From JAKAGZ01 sp963783855 (GTDB lineage: Bacteria > Bacteroidota > Ignavibacteria > Ignavibacteriales > Ignavibacteriaceae): DNA of 64,000 bases. The notes below the pieces were generated by a model. That model was not told the origin of the DNA and did not search any database. It was given only the letters and a program-made list of their open reading frames with translations. Positions 1 through 7,561 of the stretch are shown here, piece by piece. The position numbers were made by a program, and so were the translations under genes. Each line of letters opens with the position of its first letter. The first letter of the stretch is position 1. The DNA lies in the NCBI GenBank assembly GCA_963783855.1, contig CAWAPE010000004.1, forward strand, positions 434,001 through 498,000, read 5' to 3'.

Positions 1-887
1 GACTGCCCATTACAGCGCAGGTTGTTGTTTGTGACAAATGCCACAATGCTGAAATTGAAACTGATACTGTTGACATCCGCACAACACCTCATCACGTTAC
101 TTCAGAAGCGTTAAGTGGTGCAACTAAATTCGGTTACAGATATTCTGCAGCAGAATTAAAATCAGTTGGACGTGACACAGTTTACCAGAATTCAGCTCAC
201 ACATTTGCAGCTACAGAGAGATGTATAAATTGCCACCTGAATGCCGATGATAAAGATCAATTCGGAAATGCTGCTCACGGCCATACATTTTTGCCTAGAG
301 TTCAGGCGTGCGCAACCTGCCATGCAGATTATTACACTGCAATTGATACTTCAAACCATGCTACGGAATTTGACTACAGAAGAACCCAGACTGTTACAGA
401 CAGCTTAATGGCTGTACTGAAAGCTAAACTCGATTTAACAACAGCCTCTGATTCTTCAACTGACGCGTTCTGGAAAGCAAACTACAATTATCTTGCAGCA
501 GTTAATGAAGGAAGCAATGGTATTCACAATACAAGATTAGTTCAGAAATTATTAGGAGACGCTATCGCGCTCTATACACCATCAGGTACAACGGATATCA
601 AGTTGGATTCAAACGTTCTGCCTTCAAGCTATACCTTGAGCCAGAATTATCCTAACCCGTTCAATCCGTCTACCGAAATTAAGTTCTCATTGCCTGAAGC
701 AAGTAATGTTAAATTAACAATCTACGATGCAATCGGTAAACAAGTAGCTGTTCTTGTTAACGACTATCTTGCTACAGGATCTTACAGATATTCCTGGAAT
801 GCATCAAATCTTGCGTCAGGAATTTACTTCTACAGAATAGAAGCTAAGAACTTTAATATGGTTAAGAAAATGGTTTTACTCAAGTAA
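1..887 (+). CDS. Multiheme c-type cytochrome with T9SS C-terminal sorting domain (5' end outside window)
   Basis: The reading frame is open from the window edge (first full codon at base 3), so only the C-terminal part is present. Three CXXCH heme-binding motifs are visible: CDKCH near base 30, CINCH near base 222 and CATCH near base 312. The last ~85 residues form a type IX secretion sorting domain: the signature NYPNPFNPST near base 645, then a beta-sandwich ending in KKMVLLK. Such a tail directs export through the outer membrane by T9SS, so this cytochrome is probably cell-surface or extracellular. A TTG at 291 could be mistaken for the start, but two heme motifs lie upstream of it in frame. 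The cytochrome genes downstream suggest a role in extracellular or outer-membrane electron transfer; the electron acceptor cannot be told. Confidence 0.88.
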   Translation, partial: LPITAQVVVCDKCHNAEIETDTVDIRTTPHHVTSEALSGATKFGYRYSAAELKSVGRDTVYQNSAHTFAATERCINCHLNADDKDQFGNAAHGHTFLPRVQACATCHADYYTAIDTSNHATEFDYRRTQTVTDSLMAVLKAKLDLTTASDSSTDAFWKANYNYLAAVNEGSNGIHNTRLVQKLLGDAIALYTPSGTTDIKLDSNVLPSSYTLSQNYPNPFNPSTEIKFSLPEASNVKLTIYDAIGKQVAVLVNDYLATGSYRYSWNASNLASGIYFYRIEAKNFNMVKKMVLLK

Positions 888-900
888 GATTTGTCAGAGG

Positions 901-941
901 AGAGTCCATTTGAGCCTTGTGCCAGGTGGACTCTTACTTTT
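901..941 (+). terminator. Probable intrinsic terminator after the T9SS cytochrome
   Basis: An 8-bp inverted repeat (AGAGTCCA at 901-908, TGGACTCT at 927-934) with an 18-nt loop is followed by the T-rich run TACTTTT. It starts 14 bases after the stop codon, which suggests the first cytochrome is transcribed separately from the gene at 989. The loop is long, so this is moderate evidence. Confidence 0.45.
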
Positions 942-988
942 AAACTTCTTACATTTCTATAACCAAATCAGTAAAAACAGGTGACAAT

Positions 989-1549
989 ATGTTAAAGAAA
1001 CTAGCTCTTCTGATCGTTTTTTTCGCTGTCCCGGCTATGTTTGCACAGGGTACTGATGCAACACACGAGTTCGTTGGCGCTAAGACTTGCGGAATGTGTC
1101 ATCATTCAGCAAAACAGGGTGAACAACTCAGTATCTGGGAAGGAAGTGCTCATGCAAAAGCTTATGAGACCTTAAAAACAGCAGAAGCTGACAAGATAGC
1201 AAAAGACAAAGGTTTTACTACTAAAGCTGTTGAAACCGAAGCTTGCTTAAAATGTCACGTCAGTGGTCATGGTGTAGACGCATCTTTGATTGGAAAGAAA
1301 TTCAAAGTTGAAGATGGCGTTCAGTGCGAAACCTGTCACGGTGCAGGCGGCGACTACAAGAGCCTGAAAGTGATGAAAGATGAAAAATCAGCAGTGGAAA
1401 AAGGCCTGAGAGTCTTTAAAACAGCTGAAGATCGTGAAGCTTTGTGCAAGGAATGTCATAATTCAGAAAGCCCGACATTTGATGCAGCTAAAGCAAACTT
1501 CACAGAAATGTGGGCAAAAATTAAACACGATATTCCAAGCGGCAAATAG
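989..1549 (+). CDS. Tetraheme cytochrome c, c554-like, periplasmic
   Basis: The 186-residue product has a Sec signal peptide (lysine-rich start, hydrophobic core, cut after MFAQ at about residue 20) and four CXXCH motifs: CGMCH, CLKCH, CETCH and CKECH. The spacing and the W-x-x-S-x-HA-x-A segment after the first heme match the cytochrome c554 family, which shuttles electrons in the periplasm. The start is the ATG preceded by an AGGTG-like purine stretch. It has no membrane anchor or sorting tail, so it is probably soluble and periplasmic. It is a candidate electron carrier between quinol-oxidising inner-membrane enzymes and the barrel/cytochrome trio just downstream. The family is well supported; the partner assignment is inferred from position. 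Confidence 0.85.
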   Translation: MLKKLALLIVFFAVPAMFAQGTDATHEFVGAKTCGMCHHSAKQGEQLSIWEGSAHAKAYETLKTAEADKIAKDKGFTTKAVETEACLKCHVSGHGVDASLIGKKFKVEDGVQCETCHGAGGDYKSLKVMKDEKSAVEKGLRVFKTAEDREALCKECHNSESPTFDAAKANFTEMWAKIKHDIPSGK

Positions 1550-1606
1550 TTCTAAATCAAGAATGATTTGCTGCGGTAACTATTGTCGAAGTAAATTAAA
1601 GTGAAA

Positions 1607-2878
1607 ATGAAAAAACTAATCTTTATAATCTGCATTTTCATAGGTGCCGCAGTATCAACATTTCCGCAAAATTTGAATGGGCGGGTCTCATCTTCCTATT
1701 ATACTTTTCAAAGATTTGACACCGCCTCTTCTTATTCCACTCACCTCCGCGCTTTCCAGATGTTAAACCTGAATTTCAACCAGGATAACTTTTCAGTAAG
1801 AACTTATCTAAATCTAGAACACGATATCTCAAAGCCACAACTTACAGATCCAAGGCTAAGAGTTTATAACCTCTATGTTGAAGGTCGTAAACTATTTAAA
1901 GTTTTTACAGTTAAACTTGGAAGGCAACCACTTTTTAATTCAGTTGCCGGAGGCATTTTTGACGGAATAAATGTTGATATGAAAAAGGGTGCTTATAAAG
2001 TAACAGCCTATTACGGGTCCAATGTTCCCGCTTACCAAAAATTTGAGATAAATAAATACTGGGCTGAAGACTTTATTGCAGGGGGCAAATTTATGACCTC
2101 GGTAATTGAAAACACAAACATTACTCTCAGTTACGTTAATAAACATTTTAAAGCTCAGGATTATTGGGCACAGAGAATGGATGAAAATCTTAATCCAATC
2201 ACAGTGCTGATAAAGAATAATTCTACTCAATATGAATTTGCAAACGCCCAGGTGAGTTATGATCTTGAGAAAGTTTTTTCCGTGGATACACGGTATGATT
2301 ATGATCTGAAATACAAAGAAACATCCAAGTTTGAAATTAGCGGTACATATAAACAATTAAAAGACGTTCATTTTAATGTTTATTATAATTACCGCGAACC
2401 TCTGATCAGGTATAATTCTATTTTTTCTGTATTTGATTACGGCAATACACAGGAATATGAAATTGGAGCAGATTATTTCGTATCAAATGCAGCCTGGTTA
2501 TCTATGAAATACGGAAATGTAAAATACAAAGATGATAACTCGAGCAGAATAACTGTTGGTCTTAATACTGATTATGGTTCCTTAAGTTTCCGTAAAACAT
2601 TCGGCTATGAAGGCGAACTCGCTTCCCTTTCAGCTTACTCAGCAAGAACAATACTTGATGGAACGCTGACACCTTCAGTAGGAATTTCCTATACTAATTA
2701 TCAATTATCTACTGATTCTGAAACAAATCATCTCACAACATTACTTGCAGGGTTTAATTATCGCCCGATGAGAATATTGTCCTTTGATATTCAGGGACAA
2801 TACATGGATAATAAAATTTACAGGAATGATTTCAGATTGTTCTTTAAGGTTAACTACTGGTTTAATACTAATTTTTAA
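1607..2878 (+). CDS. Outer-membrane beta-barrel (porin-like) protein of the cytochrome cluster
   Basis: A signal peptide (MKKL start, hydrophobic stretch, cut near FPQ) is followed by about 400 residues of alternating polar and aromatic segments typical of outer-membrane beta-strands. The protein ends in phenylalanine, the usual barrel-assembly signal. There are no heme motifs. A GTG at 1601 is in frame, but the ATG at 1607 gives the normal signal-peptide start. It lies 51 bp after the tetraheme gene and only 11 bp before a 14-heme cytochrome, which is followed 9 bp later by a lipoprotein cytochrome. By analogy with porin-cytochrome conduits (Geobacter OmbB type, Shewanella MtrB type), it could be the sheath through which hemes cross the outer membrane. 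I see no clear sequence similarity to MtrB, so the role is inferred from context. Confidence 0.72.
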   Translation: MKKLIFIICIFIGAAVSTFPQNLNGRVSSSYYTFQRFDTASSYSTHLRAFQMLNLNFNQDNFSVRTYLNLEHDISKPQLTDPRLRVYNLYVEGRKLFKVFTVKLGRQPLFNSVAGGIFDGINVDMKKGAYKVTAYYGSNVPAYQKFEINKYWAEDFIAGGKFMTSVIENTNITLSYVNKHFKAQDYWAQRMDENLNPITVLIKNNSTQYEFANAQVSYDLEKVFSVDTRYDYDLKYKETSKFEISGTYKQLKDVHFNVYYNYREPLIRYNSIFSVFDYGNTQEYEIGADYFVSNAAWLSMKYGNVKYKDDNSSRITVGLNTDYGSLSFRKTFGYEGELASLSAYSARTILDGTLTPSVGISYTNYQLSTDSETNHLTTLLAGFNYRPMRILSFDIQGQYMDNKIYRNDFRLFFKVNYWFNTNF

Positions 2879-2889
2879 ACAGAATCAAA

Positions 2890-4113
2890 ATGAAGTTAAA
2901 ATATTTATATCTTTTTCTGATCCCGGCCATTTCCGGTCTCCTTATTTTTTCAGCTTTTAAAGGAAATGTTTCACAGGAAGTTCAGAATCATAATGACAAG
3001 ATTCTTAAGTTTTCACATCAATTTCATCTCGAAAACGGTGTTGAATGTGGCGACTGTCACGGTAAAGTAGCTGAAAGCACTAAACTTGGTGACAGGCTGC
3101 TTCCTGATCACGAAACGTGTTCCGCCTGCCACGATGTTGAGGATATGGACAATTGTACTACCTGTCATTATGATGATGTTAACGAACCGCTGATCCAAAC
3201 GAAACCGGACGACATTTATTTCAATCACAGCCTGCATGTAACGAAAAATAAAATTGAATGCGTTACCTGCCATAAAGGACTTGATGAAGTTGATTATGCA
3301 TTTGAGTCTGATCAGATGAACCCGGTAATGAGCACTTGTTATTCGTGTCATAATAATAAGTCTGTCGCAACCAGCAATTGTGAATCGTGCCATAAATCAA
3401 CTGTAAACCTTGTTCCGGTTTCGCACAAAGTTCTAGGCTGGAAGAAGAGCCATAAATTTTCAGCTAGTTCAATAGATGCAAATTGTGCAATGTGTCACGA
3501 TAATTCATCCTGCCAGGAATGTCACACTGCAACAAATATGATTACAGAAAACAATACAAAGAATGATTTTTATCAACCATATTCAGCAACCAATAACGGT
3601 GACGGAATAAAGCAGCAACAAATAACCAGAGTTCATGAACTCAGTTACAGGTTTACTCACGGCGTAGATGCAAAAGGTAAAACAGCAGAATGCCAGACCT
3701 GTCACGAAGTTGAAACTTTCTGTGCAAGGTGCCACCAGTCTGATAACAATGATTATGCATTGGGTGGAATTGTTCCTGCTTCTCACCTTAAAACAAATTT
3801 TGTAATTATTGGTGTTGGCAGCGGCGGTGGTGAACACGCAACTCTTGCTAAGAGAGATCTCGAGACGTGCGCAAGCTGTCACGATACTCAGGGTGCTGAC
3901 CCAACCTGTATTACCTGTCATATTGATAATGACGGAATCAGGGGAACAAATCCCAAGACTCACCCTGCTAATTTTATGCGTGGTGAAAGAGGTGACTGGC
4001 ACGATACAGAAAGTTCAGTTTGTTACAATTGCCATACAAATGCTTCACCAAGAACTCCGGTTGGAGTCGGGTTCTGCGGTTATTGTCATGGTACTGATCT
4101 AAAACCAAGATAG
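2890..4113 (+). CDS. 14-heme c-type cytochrome
   Basis: The 407-residue product has an N-terminal hydrophobic segment (about residues 4-22) that acts as signal peptide or anchor, and fourteen CXXCH motifs spread over the chain: CGDCH, CSACH, CTTCH, CVTCH, CYSCH, CESCH, CAMCH, CQECH, CQTCH, CARCH, CASCH, CITCH, CYNCH and CGYCH. Many isolated histidines (for example FSHQFH, FNHSLH) can serve as distal ligands, so mostly bis-His hemes are expected, as in cytochrome c7/c3-type chains. There is no lipobox and no T9SS tail, which places it in the periplasm or inside the neighbouring barrel. It sits between the barrel gene and the lipoprotein cytochrome gene in one operon. The heme count is read directly; the conduit role is inferred. 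Confidence 0.87.
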   Translation: MKLKYLYLFLIPAISGLLIFSAFKGNVSQEVQNHNDKILKFSHQFHLENGVECGDCHGKVAESTKLGDRLLPDHETCSACHDVEDMDNCTTCHYDDVNEPLIQTKPDDIYFNHSLHVTKNKIECVTCHKGLDEVDYAFESDQMNPVMSTCYSCHNNKSVATSNCESCHKSTVNLVPVSHKVLGWKKSHKFSASSIDANCAMCHDNSSCQECHTATNMITENNTKNDFYQPYSATNNGDGIKQQQITRVHELSYRFTHGVDAKGKTAECQTCHEVETFCARCHQSDNNDYALGGIVPASHLKTNFVIIGVGSGGGEHATLAKRDLETCASCHDTQGADPTCITCHIDNDGIRGTNPKTHPANFMRGERGDWHDTESSVCYNCHTNASPRTPVGVGFCGYCHGTDLKPR

Positions 4114-4122
4114 GCATTAAAA

Positions 4123-5022
4123 ATGAAGTACATTTTCAGATATAGTATATTATTAATTTTAATAAGTATTTTTGTTGCTGGTTGTAGTGATGTAAGAAAA
4201 GATATTTCTACAACGGCCCCGGTTGTAAGCGCACACAAAGTTGGCAACCTTAATGTGAACTCCCCCGATTTTCACGGGAATGTAGTAAGGCTGAACAACT
4301 GGAGTATGAAAGAATGCCAGCAATGCCACTCCGCTGATTATTCAGGTGGCAATACAGGCGCAAGCTGCTTCAAGTGTCATACTTCTGCAGAAGGCCCTGA
4401 GGCCTGCAACACCTGCCACGGCGACTTTAAAGATGCTTCCAAAATAGCTCCGCCGAAAGATACAAAAGGAAATACTGCTAATACAGCCGATGGAGTTGGT
4501 GCTCACGAGAATCATTTATATACGAACACGCTTGGCAAAAAAGTAGAATGTTCTAATTGCCACGTTGTGCCAGCAAGTCTTGGAGCAACAGGACATATTG
4601 ATTCTCCCCTTCCGGCTGAAGTTAACTTTTCAGGTCTTGCTGATACTAACATAGCATCAAATGCAACATTTGATCCTGCTACACTTACCTGCTCAAATGT
4701 TTACTGTCACGGAAATTTCGAATTCAAAAAAACAGATGCTGACCCAACCAATCAGTTTGCGTATACTTCTGATAAAATGGTTGGAAATAATTTCTCTCCC
4801 GTGTGGAATAAAGTTGATGGAACTCAGGCGAAATGTGGAACCTGTCACGGACTTCCACCAACAGGCCATATTCAGACTCCCATCACAGCCTGTTATCTCT
4901 GCCACCAGGGCGTTGTTGATGAAATGGGAAATATTATTGATAAAGACAAACACATTAACGGCTATAAGAGCGCTAGAGGCAGCCTGAATAAACTTCAGGA
5001 TTTTCTTGAAAATTCTAAATAA
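4123..5022 (+). CDS. Lipoprotein multiheme cytochrome with CX4CH/CXXCH repeat
   Basis: The 299-residue product begins with a lipoprotein signal peptide whose lipobox is VAGC (Cys about 21), so it is lipid-anchored, probably to the outer membrane. It contains six CXXCH motifs (CQQCH, CFKCH, CNTCH, CSNCH, CGTCH, CYLCH) and one CX4CH motif, CSNVYCHG, followed about 50 residues later by CGTCHGLPP. That arrangement is the hallmark of the CxxxxCH...CXXCH cytochrome family first recognised in Geobacter. If the CX4CH site binds heme, the protein carries seven hemes. It is the last gene of the cluster, 9 bp after the 14-heme gene and followed by a terminator. The exposed end of an electron conduit is the most likely role, from architecture and position. 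Confidence 0.85.
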   Translation: MKYIFRYSILLILISIFVAGCSDVRKDISTTAPVVSAHKVGNLNVNSPDFHGNVVRLNNWSMKECQQCHSADYSGGNTGASCFKCHTSAEGPEACNTCHGDFKDASKIAPPKDTKGNTANTADGVGAHENHLYTNTLGKKVECSNCHVVPASLGATGHIDSPLPAEVNFSGLADTNIASNATFDPATLTCSNVYCHGNFEFKKTDADPTNQFAYTSDKMVGNNFSPVWNKVDGTQAKCGTCHGLPPTGHIQTPITACYLCHQGVVDEMGNIIDKDKHINGYKSARGSLNKLQDFLENSK

Positions 5023-5041
5023 GCATTAAAAATATTATTTT

Positions 5042-5071
5042 AAAAGCCGCTCAAATTTGGGCGGCTTTTTT
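5042..5071 (+). terminator. Intrinsic terminator of the cytochrome cluster
   Basis: The stem AAAGCCGC (5043-5050) pairs with GCGGCTTT (5061-5068), with a short loop, and runs into a T tract. It lies 20 bases after the stop of the lipoprotein cytochrome gene. Confidence 0.85.
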
Positions 5072-5101
5072 GTGCCCTCGCTGTGTTAAGCGAACCCCTC
5101 C

Positions 5102-5140
5102 TTCTCCTCCCCTTTAACAAAGGAAAGGTTGGGTGGGGTT
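5102..5140. repeat. Intergenic repeat, copy 1 (CT-rich / AG-rich imperfect palindrome)
   Basis: The 14-base block TTCTCCTCCCCTTT (5102-5115) and the block GGGTGGGGTT (5131-5140) recur in the same order and orientation at 5593-5624. The stop codon and last three codons of the broken DUF559 gene lie inside this copy. The two copies flank that gene. Confidence 0.7.
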
Positions 5141-5500
5141 ATTCAATTTTTTTATTATTTCCGTAATCTTTTTGAAGGTTTTATTAGGATTTCCTAAAAA
5201 CTCTTCATTCTTTATTCTTAAAAATGATATCCCGAAATTCTCCAGGTATTTTTGCCTTACCTTATCATATCTCTTCTGTTCCGGATCTTCGTGAATTCCC
5301 CCATAAATCTCTATCGCCAGTTTAAGTTTTAGGCAATAAAAATCAATTACAAATTGATCTACAGAATACTGGCGCAAGAACCTGTAACCAAGTTGTTTTT
5401 TCCTTTAATGTTGCCAGATAATTCTTTCGCAATATGTCACATTCTTTCTAAGACTTCTGCGTTTTTCCTGTTCTGATTTTTTATTGTAATGATTTGTCAT
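5114..5500 (-). pseudogene. DUF559 (Vsr-like endonuclease fold) gene interrupted by an in-frame stop
   Basis: Read on the minus strand, an ATG at 5498-5500 opens a frame of 31 codons ending in ERIIWQH, then a TAA (5405-5407), then the same frame continues with RKKQLGYRFLRQYSVDQF and on to the end at 5114. The continuation carries the DUF559 hallmarks: VIDFYCLKLKLAIEI, the G-x-H-x-D/E stretch GGIHEDPEQKRYD, and FLRIKNEE. In intact relatives the codon at the stop is usually Leu (WxxLR), so one T-to-A change (TTA to TAA) explains the break. A fragment starting at a TTG after the stop could still be made but would lack the N-terminal part of the fold. DUF559 proteins are predicted nucleases related to Vsr; their role is unsettled. 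The gene is bracketed by two copies of an intergenic repeat. Confidence 0.8.
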
Positions 5501-5592
5501 TATAATAAAAAGCTACAAACTATATCTAAAAACTGAAAACTCTTTTAGCATAACACAGAAATGAGAAAAAATATTAATATAGCTTGCTCTAT

Positions 5593-5624
5593 TTCTCCTC
5601 CCCTTTGGTAAAGGGGGTGGGGTT
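5593..5624. repeat. Intergenic repeat, copy 2
   Basis: Same elements as copy 1 at 5102-5140: TTCTCCTCCCCTTT at 5593-5606 and GGGTGGGGTT at 5615-5624, in direct orientation but with a shorter spacer. Together with copy 1 it brackets the broken DUF559 gene. The rest of 5501-5638 shows no coding signal. Confidence 0.7.
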
Positions 5625-5638
5625 TGAGTTAAGATGCA

Positions 5639-5674
5639 TAAAAAAACCTCCGGAGTTAGAAAATCACGGAGGTT
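5639..5674 (-). terminator. Intrinsic terminator of the 10.5-5.7 kb operon
   Basis: On the minus strand, AACCTCCG pairs with CGGAGGTT (8 bp, + coordinates 5667-5674 and 5645-5652) and is followed directly by a T tract. It lies just after the B12-binding gene, the last gene of the operon. Confidence 0.85.
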
Positions 5675-5699
5675 ATACAATTGATAAAAATACAAGAAC

Positions 5700-6107
5700 T
5701 TATTTCTTCTTATTTTCAGCACGCCATTTTTTAATATATTCAGCAATAGCCGTGGTTGGCGCACCGGGAGTAAACATTTCGCCGGTACCTAATTTCTTAA
5801 GTTCTTTAATATCCTCTTCGGGAATAATTCCACCGCCGGTAAGCAGAATATCTTCAACTCCTTTCTCTTTCATTAGAGTAAGAATTTTAGGGAAGATTGT
5901 CATATGAGCACCTGAAAGAATACTGATTCCAATAACATCCACATCTTCCTGTATAGCTGCTTCCACAATCATTTCCGGAGTTTGTCTTAGCCCAGTATAA
6001 ATTACTTCCATTCCTGCATCTCTTAATGCGGCAGCTATTACTTTTGCTCCCCTGTCATGTCCATCAAGCCCTGCTTTTGCTACTAATACTCTTATTTTAT
6101 CCGACAT
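5700..6107 (-). CDS. Stand-alone cobalamin-binding subunit of methylmalonyl-CoA mutase type
   Basis: The 135-residue product is a complete B12-binding Rossmann domain. It has the base-off/His-on cobalamin motif D-x-H-x-x-G (LDGHDRGAKVIA, residues about 14-25), the middle SILSGAH element and the C-terminal GGGIIP loop, and it begins with the RVLVAKAGLDGHD sequence typical of the C-terminal/small domain of methylmalonyl-CoA mutase. In many bacteria this domain is fused to the TIM-barrel catalytic part. Here it is separate, so it probably works with a mutase subunit encoded elsewhere in the genome. It is the last gene of a tight minus-strand operon, 13 bp after a HIT protein gene, and a terminator follows. 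The exact substrate (methylmalonyl-CoA, isobutyryl-CoA or similar) cannot be decided. Confidence 0.85.
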   Translation of the reverse strand: MSDKIRVLVAKAGLDGHDRGAKVIAAALRDAGMEVIYTGLRQTPEMIVEAAIQEDVDVIGISILSGAHMTIFPKILTLMKEKGVEDILLTGGGIIPEEDIKELKKLGTGEMFTPGAPTTAIAEYIKKWRAENKKK

Positions 6108-6120
6108 ATTTTTAATTCCT

Positions 6121-6534
6121 CTATTTGTTTACAGCAATACGAATTTTTTCAGCAAATTCTTTCATTGATCCGTTATCATAACTTTTTAATTTTGGCCGAT
6201 AGTTAAACATGTCCGTATTATATCGCGGAATTATGTGAAAGTGAAAATGGAAAACAGTTTGACCGGCAGCTTTACCATTGTTGGCAATGATATTAAAACC
6301 GTCACAGCCTAATCCTTTATTTACACCTTCCGCAATTTTTTGTGTAATATTACTTACAGCATTCATTTCATCAGCAGGCACTGCCAGAAAATTCTCATAA
6401 TGTTCTTTAGGAATTACGAGAGCATGCCCGAAATTAATTGGCCTGATATCAAGAAAAGAAATTACATTCTCATCTTCATAAATAATTTCTGCCGGCTCTT
6501 TACCTGCAATAATATTACAAAAAACACAATCCAT
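6121..6534 (-). CDS. HIT family nucleotide hydrolase/transferase
   Basis: The 137-residue product matches the HIT (histidine triad) family: an N-terminal CVFC zinc-type pair, the ENVISFLDIRPINFGHALVIPK core, and the catalytic triad HFHFHII near residue 97. HIT proteins of this branch (Hint/HinT-like) hydrolyse nucleoside phosphoramidates or related nucleotides in the cytoplasm. The length is normal for the family. It sits between the PLP-enzyme gene and the B12-binding gene in the same orientation and is probably co-transcribed with them. There is no functional link between these neighbours that I can name. Confidence 0.9.
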   Translation of the reverse strand: MDCVFCNIIAGKEPAEIIYEDENVISFLDIRPINFGHALVIPKEHYENFLAVPADEMNAVSNITQKIAEGVNKGLGCDGFNIIANNGKAAGQTVFHFHFHIIPRYNTDMFNYRPKLKSYDNGSMKEFAEKIRIAVNK

Positions 6535-6599
6535 ACTTTAAAAATAAGGTTTAATTACCTGTTTGGCAAAGCAATTTACCAATACCGGCCAGACAACAA

Positions 6600-7559
6600 T
6601 CAGGCGGAAAGATATTTCTTCTTTTTGTCAAACACCCCAAATAATCCACCTGTATGAAGGAAGATTACCTTTTTGCCCTTCCCTTTGCTCAGAAAATTTT
6701 CATAATATGCTGTAAAAGCCTTGCCCGTATATGCCGGATCAAAAATTATTCCCGTTGTCTGTGCAAAGTCTTTTATTAATTTCAATTTTTTATCAGTAAT
6801 ATTTTTGTAACCTTCAGCGGAATAGCCATCAAGTATTACGAGATTTTCTTTATTGATTTCCCCCTTTAGTTTGAAATCCAGCAAAGCGCCTTCGGCAAGA
6901 TTTATTATCTTTGATTCTATTTCATCTTTGGAATATAAAACATTGACAGCGTAAACCTTCAGGTTCAACTTCATCACAGCCGCACCTGCAAAAATTCCTG
7001 CTGCAGTTCCACCGGTTCCGGCCGCTACACAAATTCCTTTTATGTTTTTCAGATTTACCTGTTTACTTAACTCCTCAACAAACGAGACATAACCAAGCAC
7101 TCCCAAAGTGGTAGATCCACCTTCAGGAATAACATAAACTCTTTTGCCCAGATGCTGCATTGCGTCTTTTTCCTCATACATAATTTCATTCACTTCCGAA
7201 TAATTTTTCTTATTCAAAAATGATATCTCTGCTCCCAGGAATTTATCCATGAACAAATTTGCTTCGGCATCTGCTGAATCTTTGCCCCATAGAAATAGCC
7301 GGGTTTTAATACCAACTTTTGCGGCAGCTATTGCAGTTGCCCTGGCGTGATTTGATTGCTCACCACCGCATGTAAAAATAATATCCGTTTTTTCTGATTT
7401 CGCTTTTTTAATTAGAAACTCGAGTTTGCGAACTTTATTGCCGGAAAGTTCAACACCCGTAAGGTCATCCCGTTTTATTAAAAATTTTCTATTCTCATAT
7501 TTTACTTCTTCTAATGGGGTGGGTGTATTTGCAAGTTTTACACAGGCAGGTAATTTCAT
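6600..7559 (-). CDS. PLP-dependent D-cysteine desulfhydrase / ACC deaminase family enzyme
   Basis: The product (~319 aa) belongs to the fold-type II PLP family that includes 1-aminocyclopropane-1-carboxylate deaminase and D-cysteine desulfhydrase. Visible motifs are KRDDLTG, the PLP lysine in SGNKVRKLE, the GGEQSNHARATA loop, and the phosphate-binding GTGGTAAG. A TTG at 7565 overlaps the kdsB stop, but the ATG at 7559, two codons later, is the more likely start. Family members release ammonia and pyruvate or sulfide from D-cysteine and related amino acids. Desulfhydrase and deaminase cannot be separated by eye here; D-cysteine desulfhydrase is the commoner activity in bacteria. It is co-transcribed with kdsB upstream and the HIT gene downstream. 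Confidence 0.83.
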   Translation of the reverse strand: MKLPACVKLANTPTPLEEVKYENRKFLIKRDDLTGVELSGNKVRKLEFLIKKAKSEKTDIIFTCGGEQSNHARATAIAAAKVGIKTRLFLWGKDSADAEANLFMDKFLGAEISFLNKKNYSEVNEIMYEEKDAMQHLGKRVYVIPEGGSTTLGVLGYVSFVEELSKQVNLKNIKGICVAAGTGGTAAGIFAGAAVMKLNLKVYAVNVLYSKDEIESKIINLAEGALLDFKLKGEINKENLVILDGYSAEGYKNITDKKLKLIKDFAQTTGIIFDPAYTGKAFTAYYENFLSKGKGKKVIFLHTGGLFGVFDKKKKYLSA

Positions 7560-7561
7560 TT

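Noticed and set aside
5513..5764. Minus-strand open frame across the repeat and terminator downstream of the B12-binding gene
   Set aside because: It runs through the terminator and the intergenic repeat and overlaps the real gene in another frame; no coding pattern is seen.
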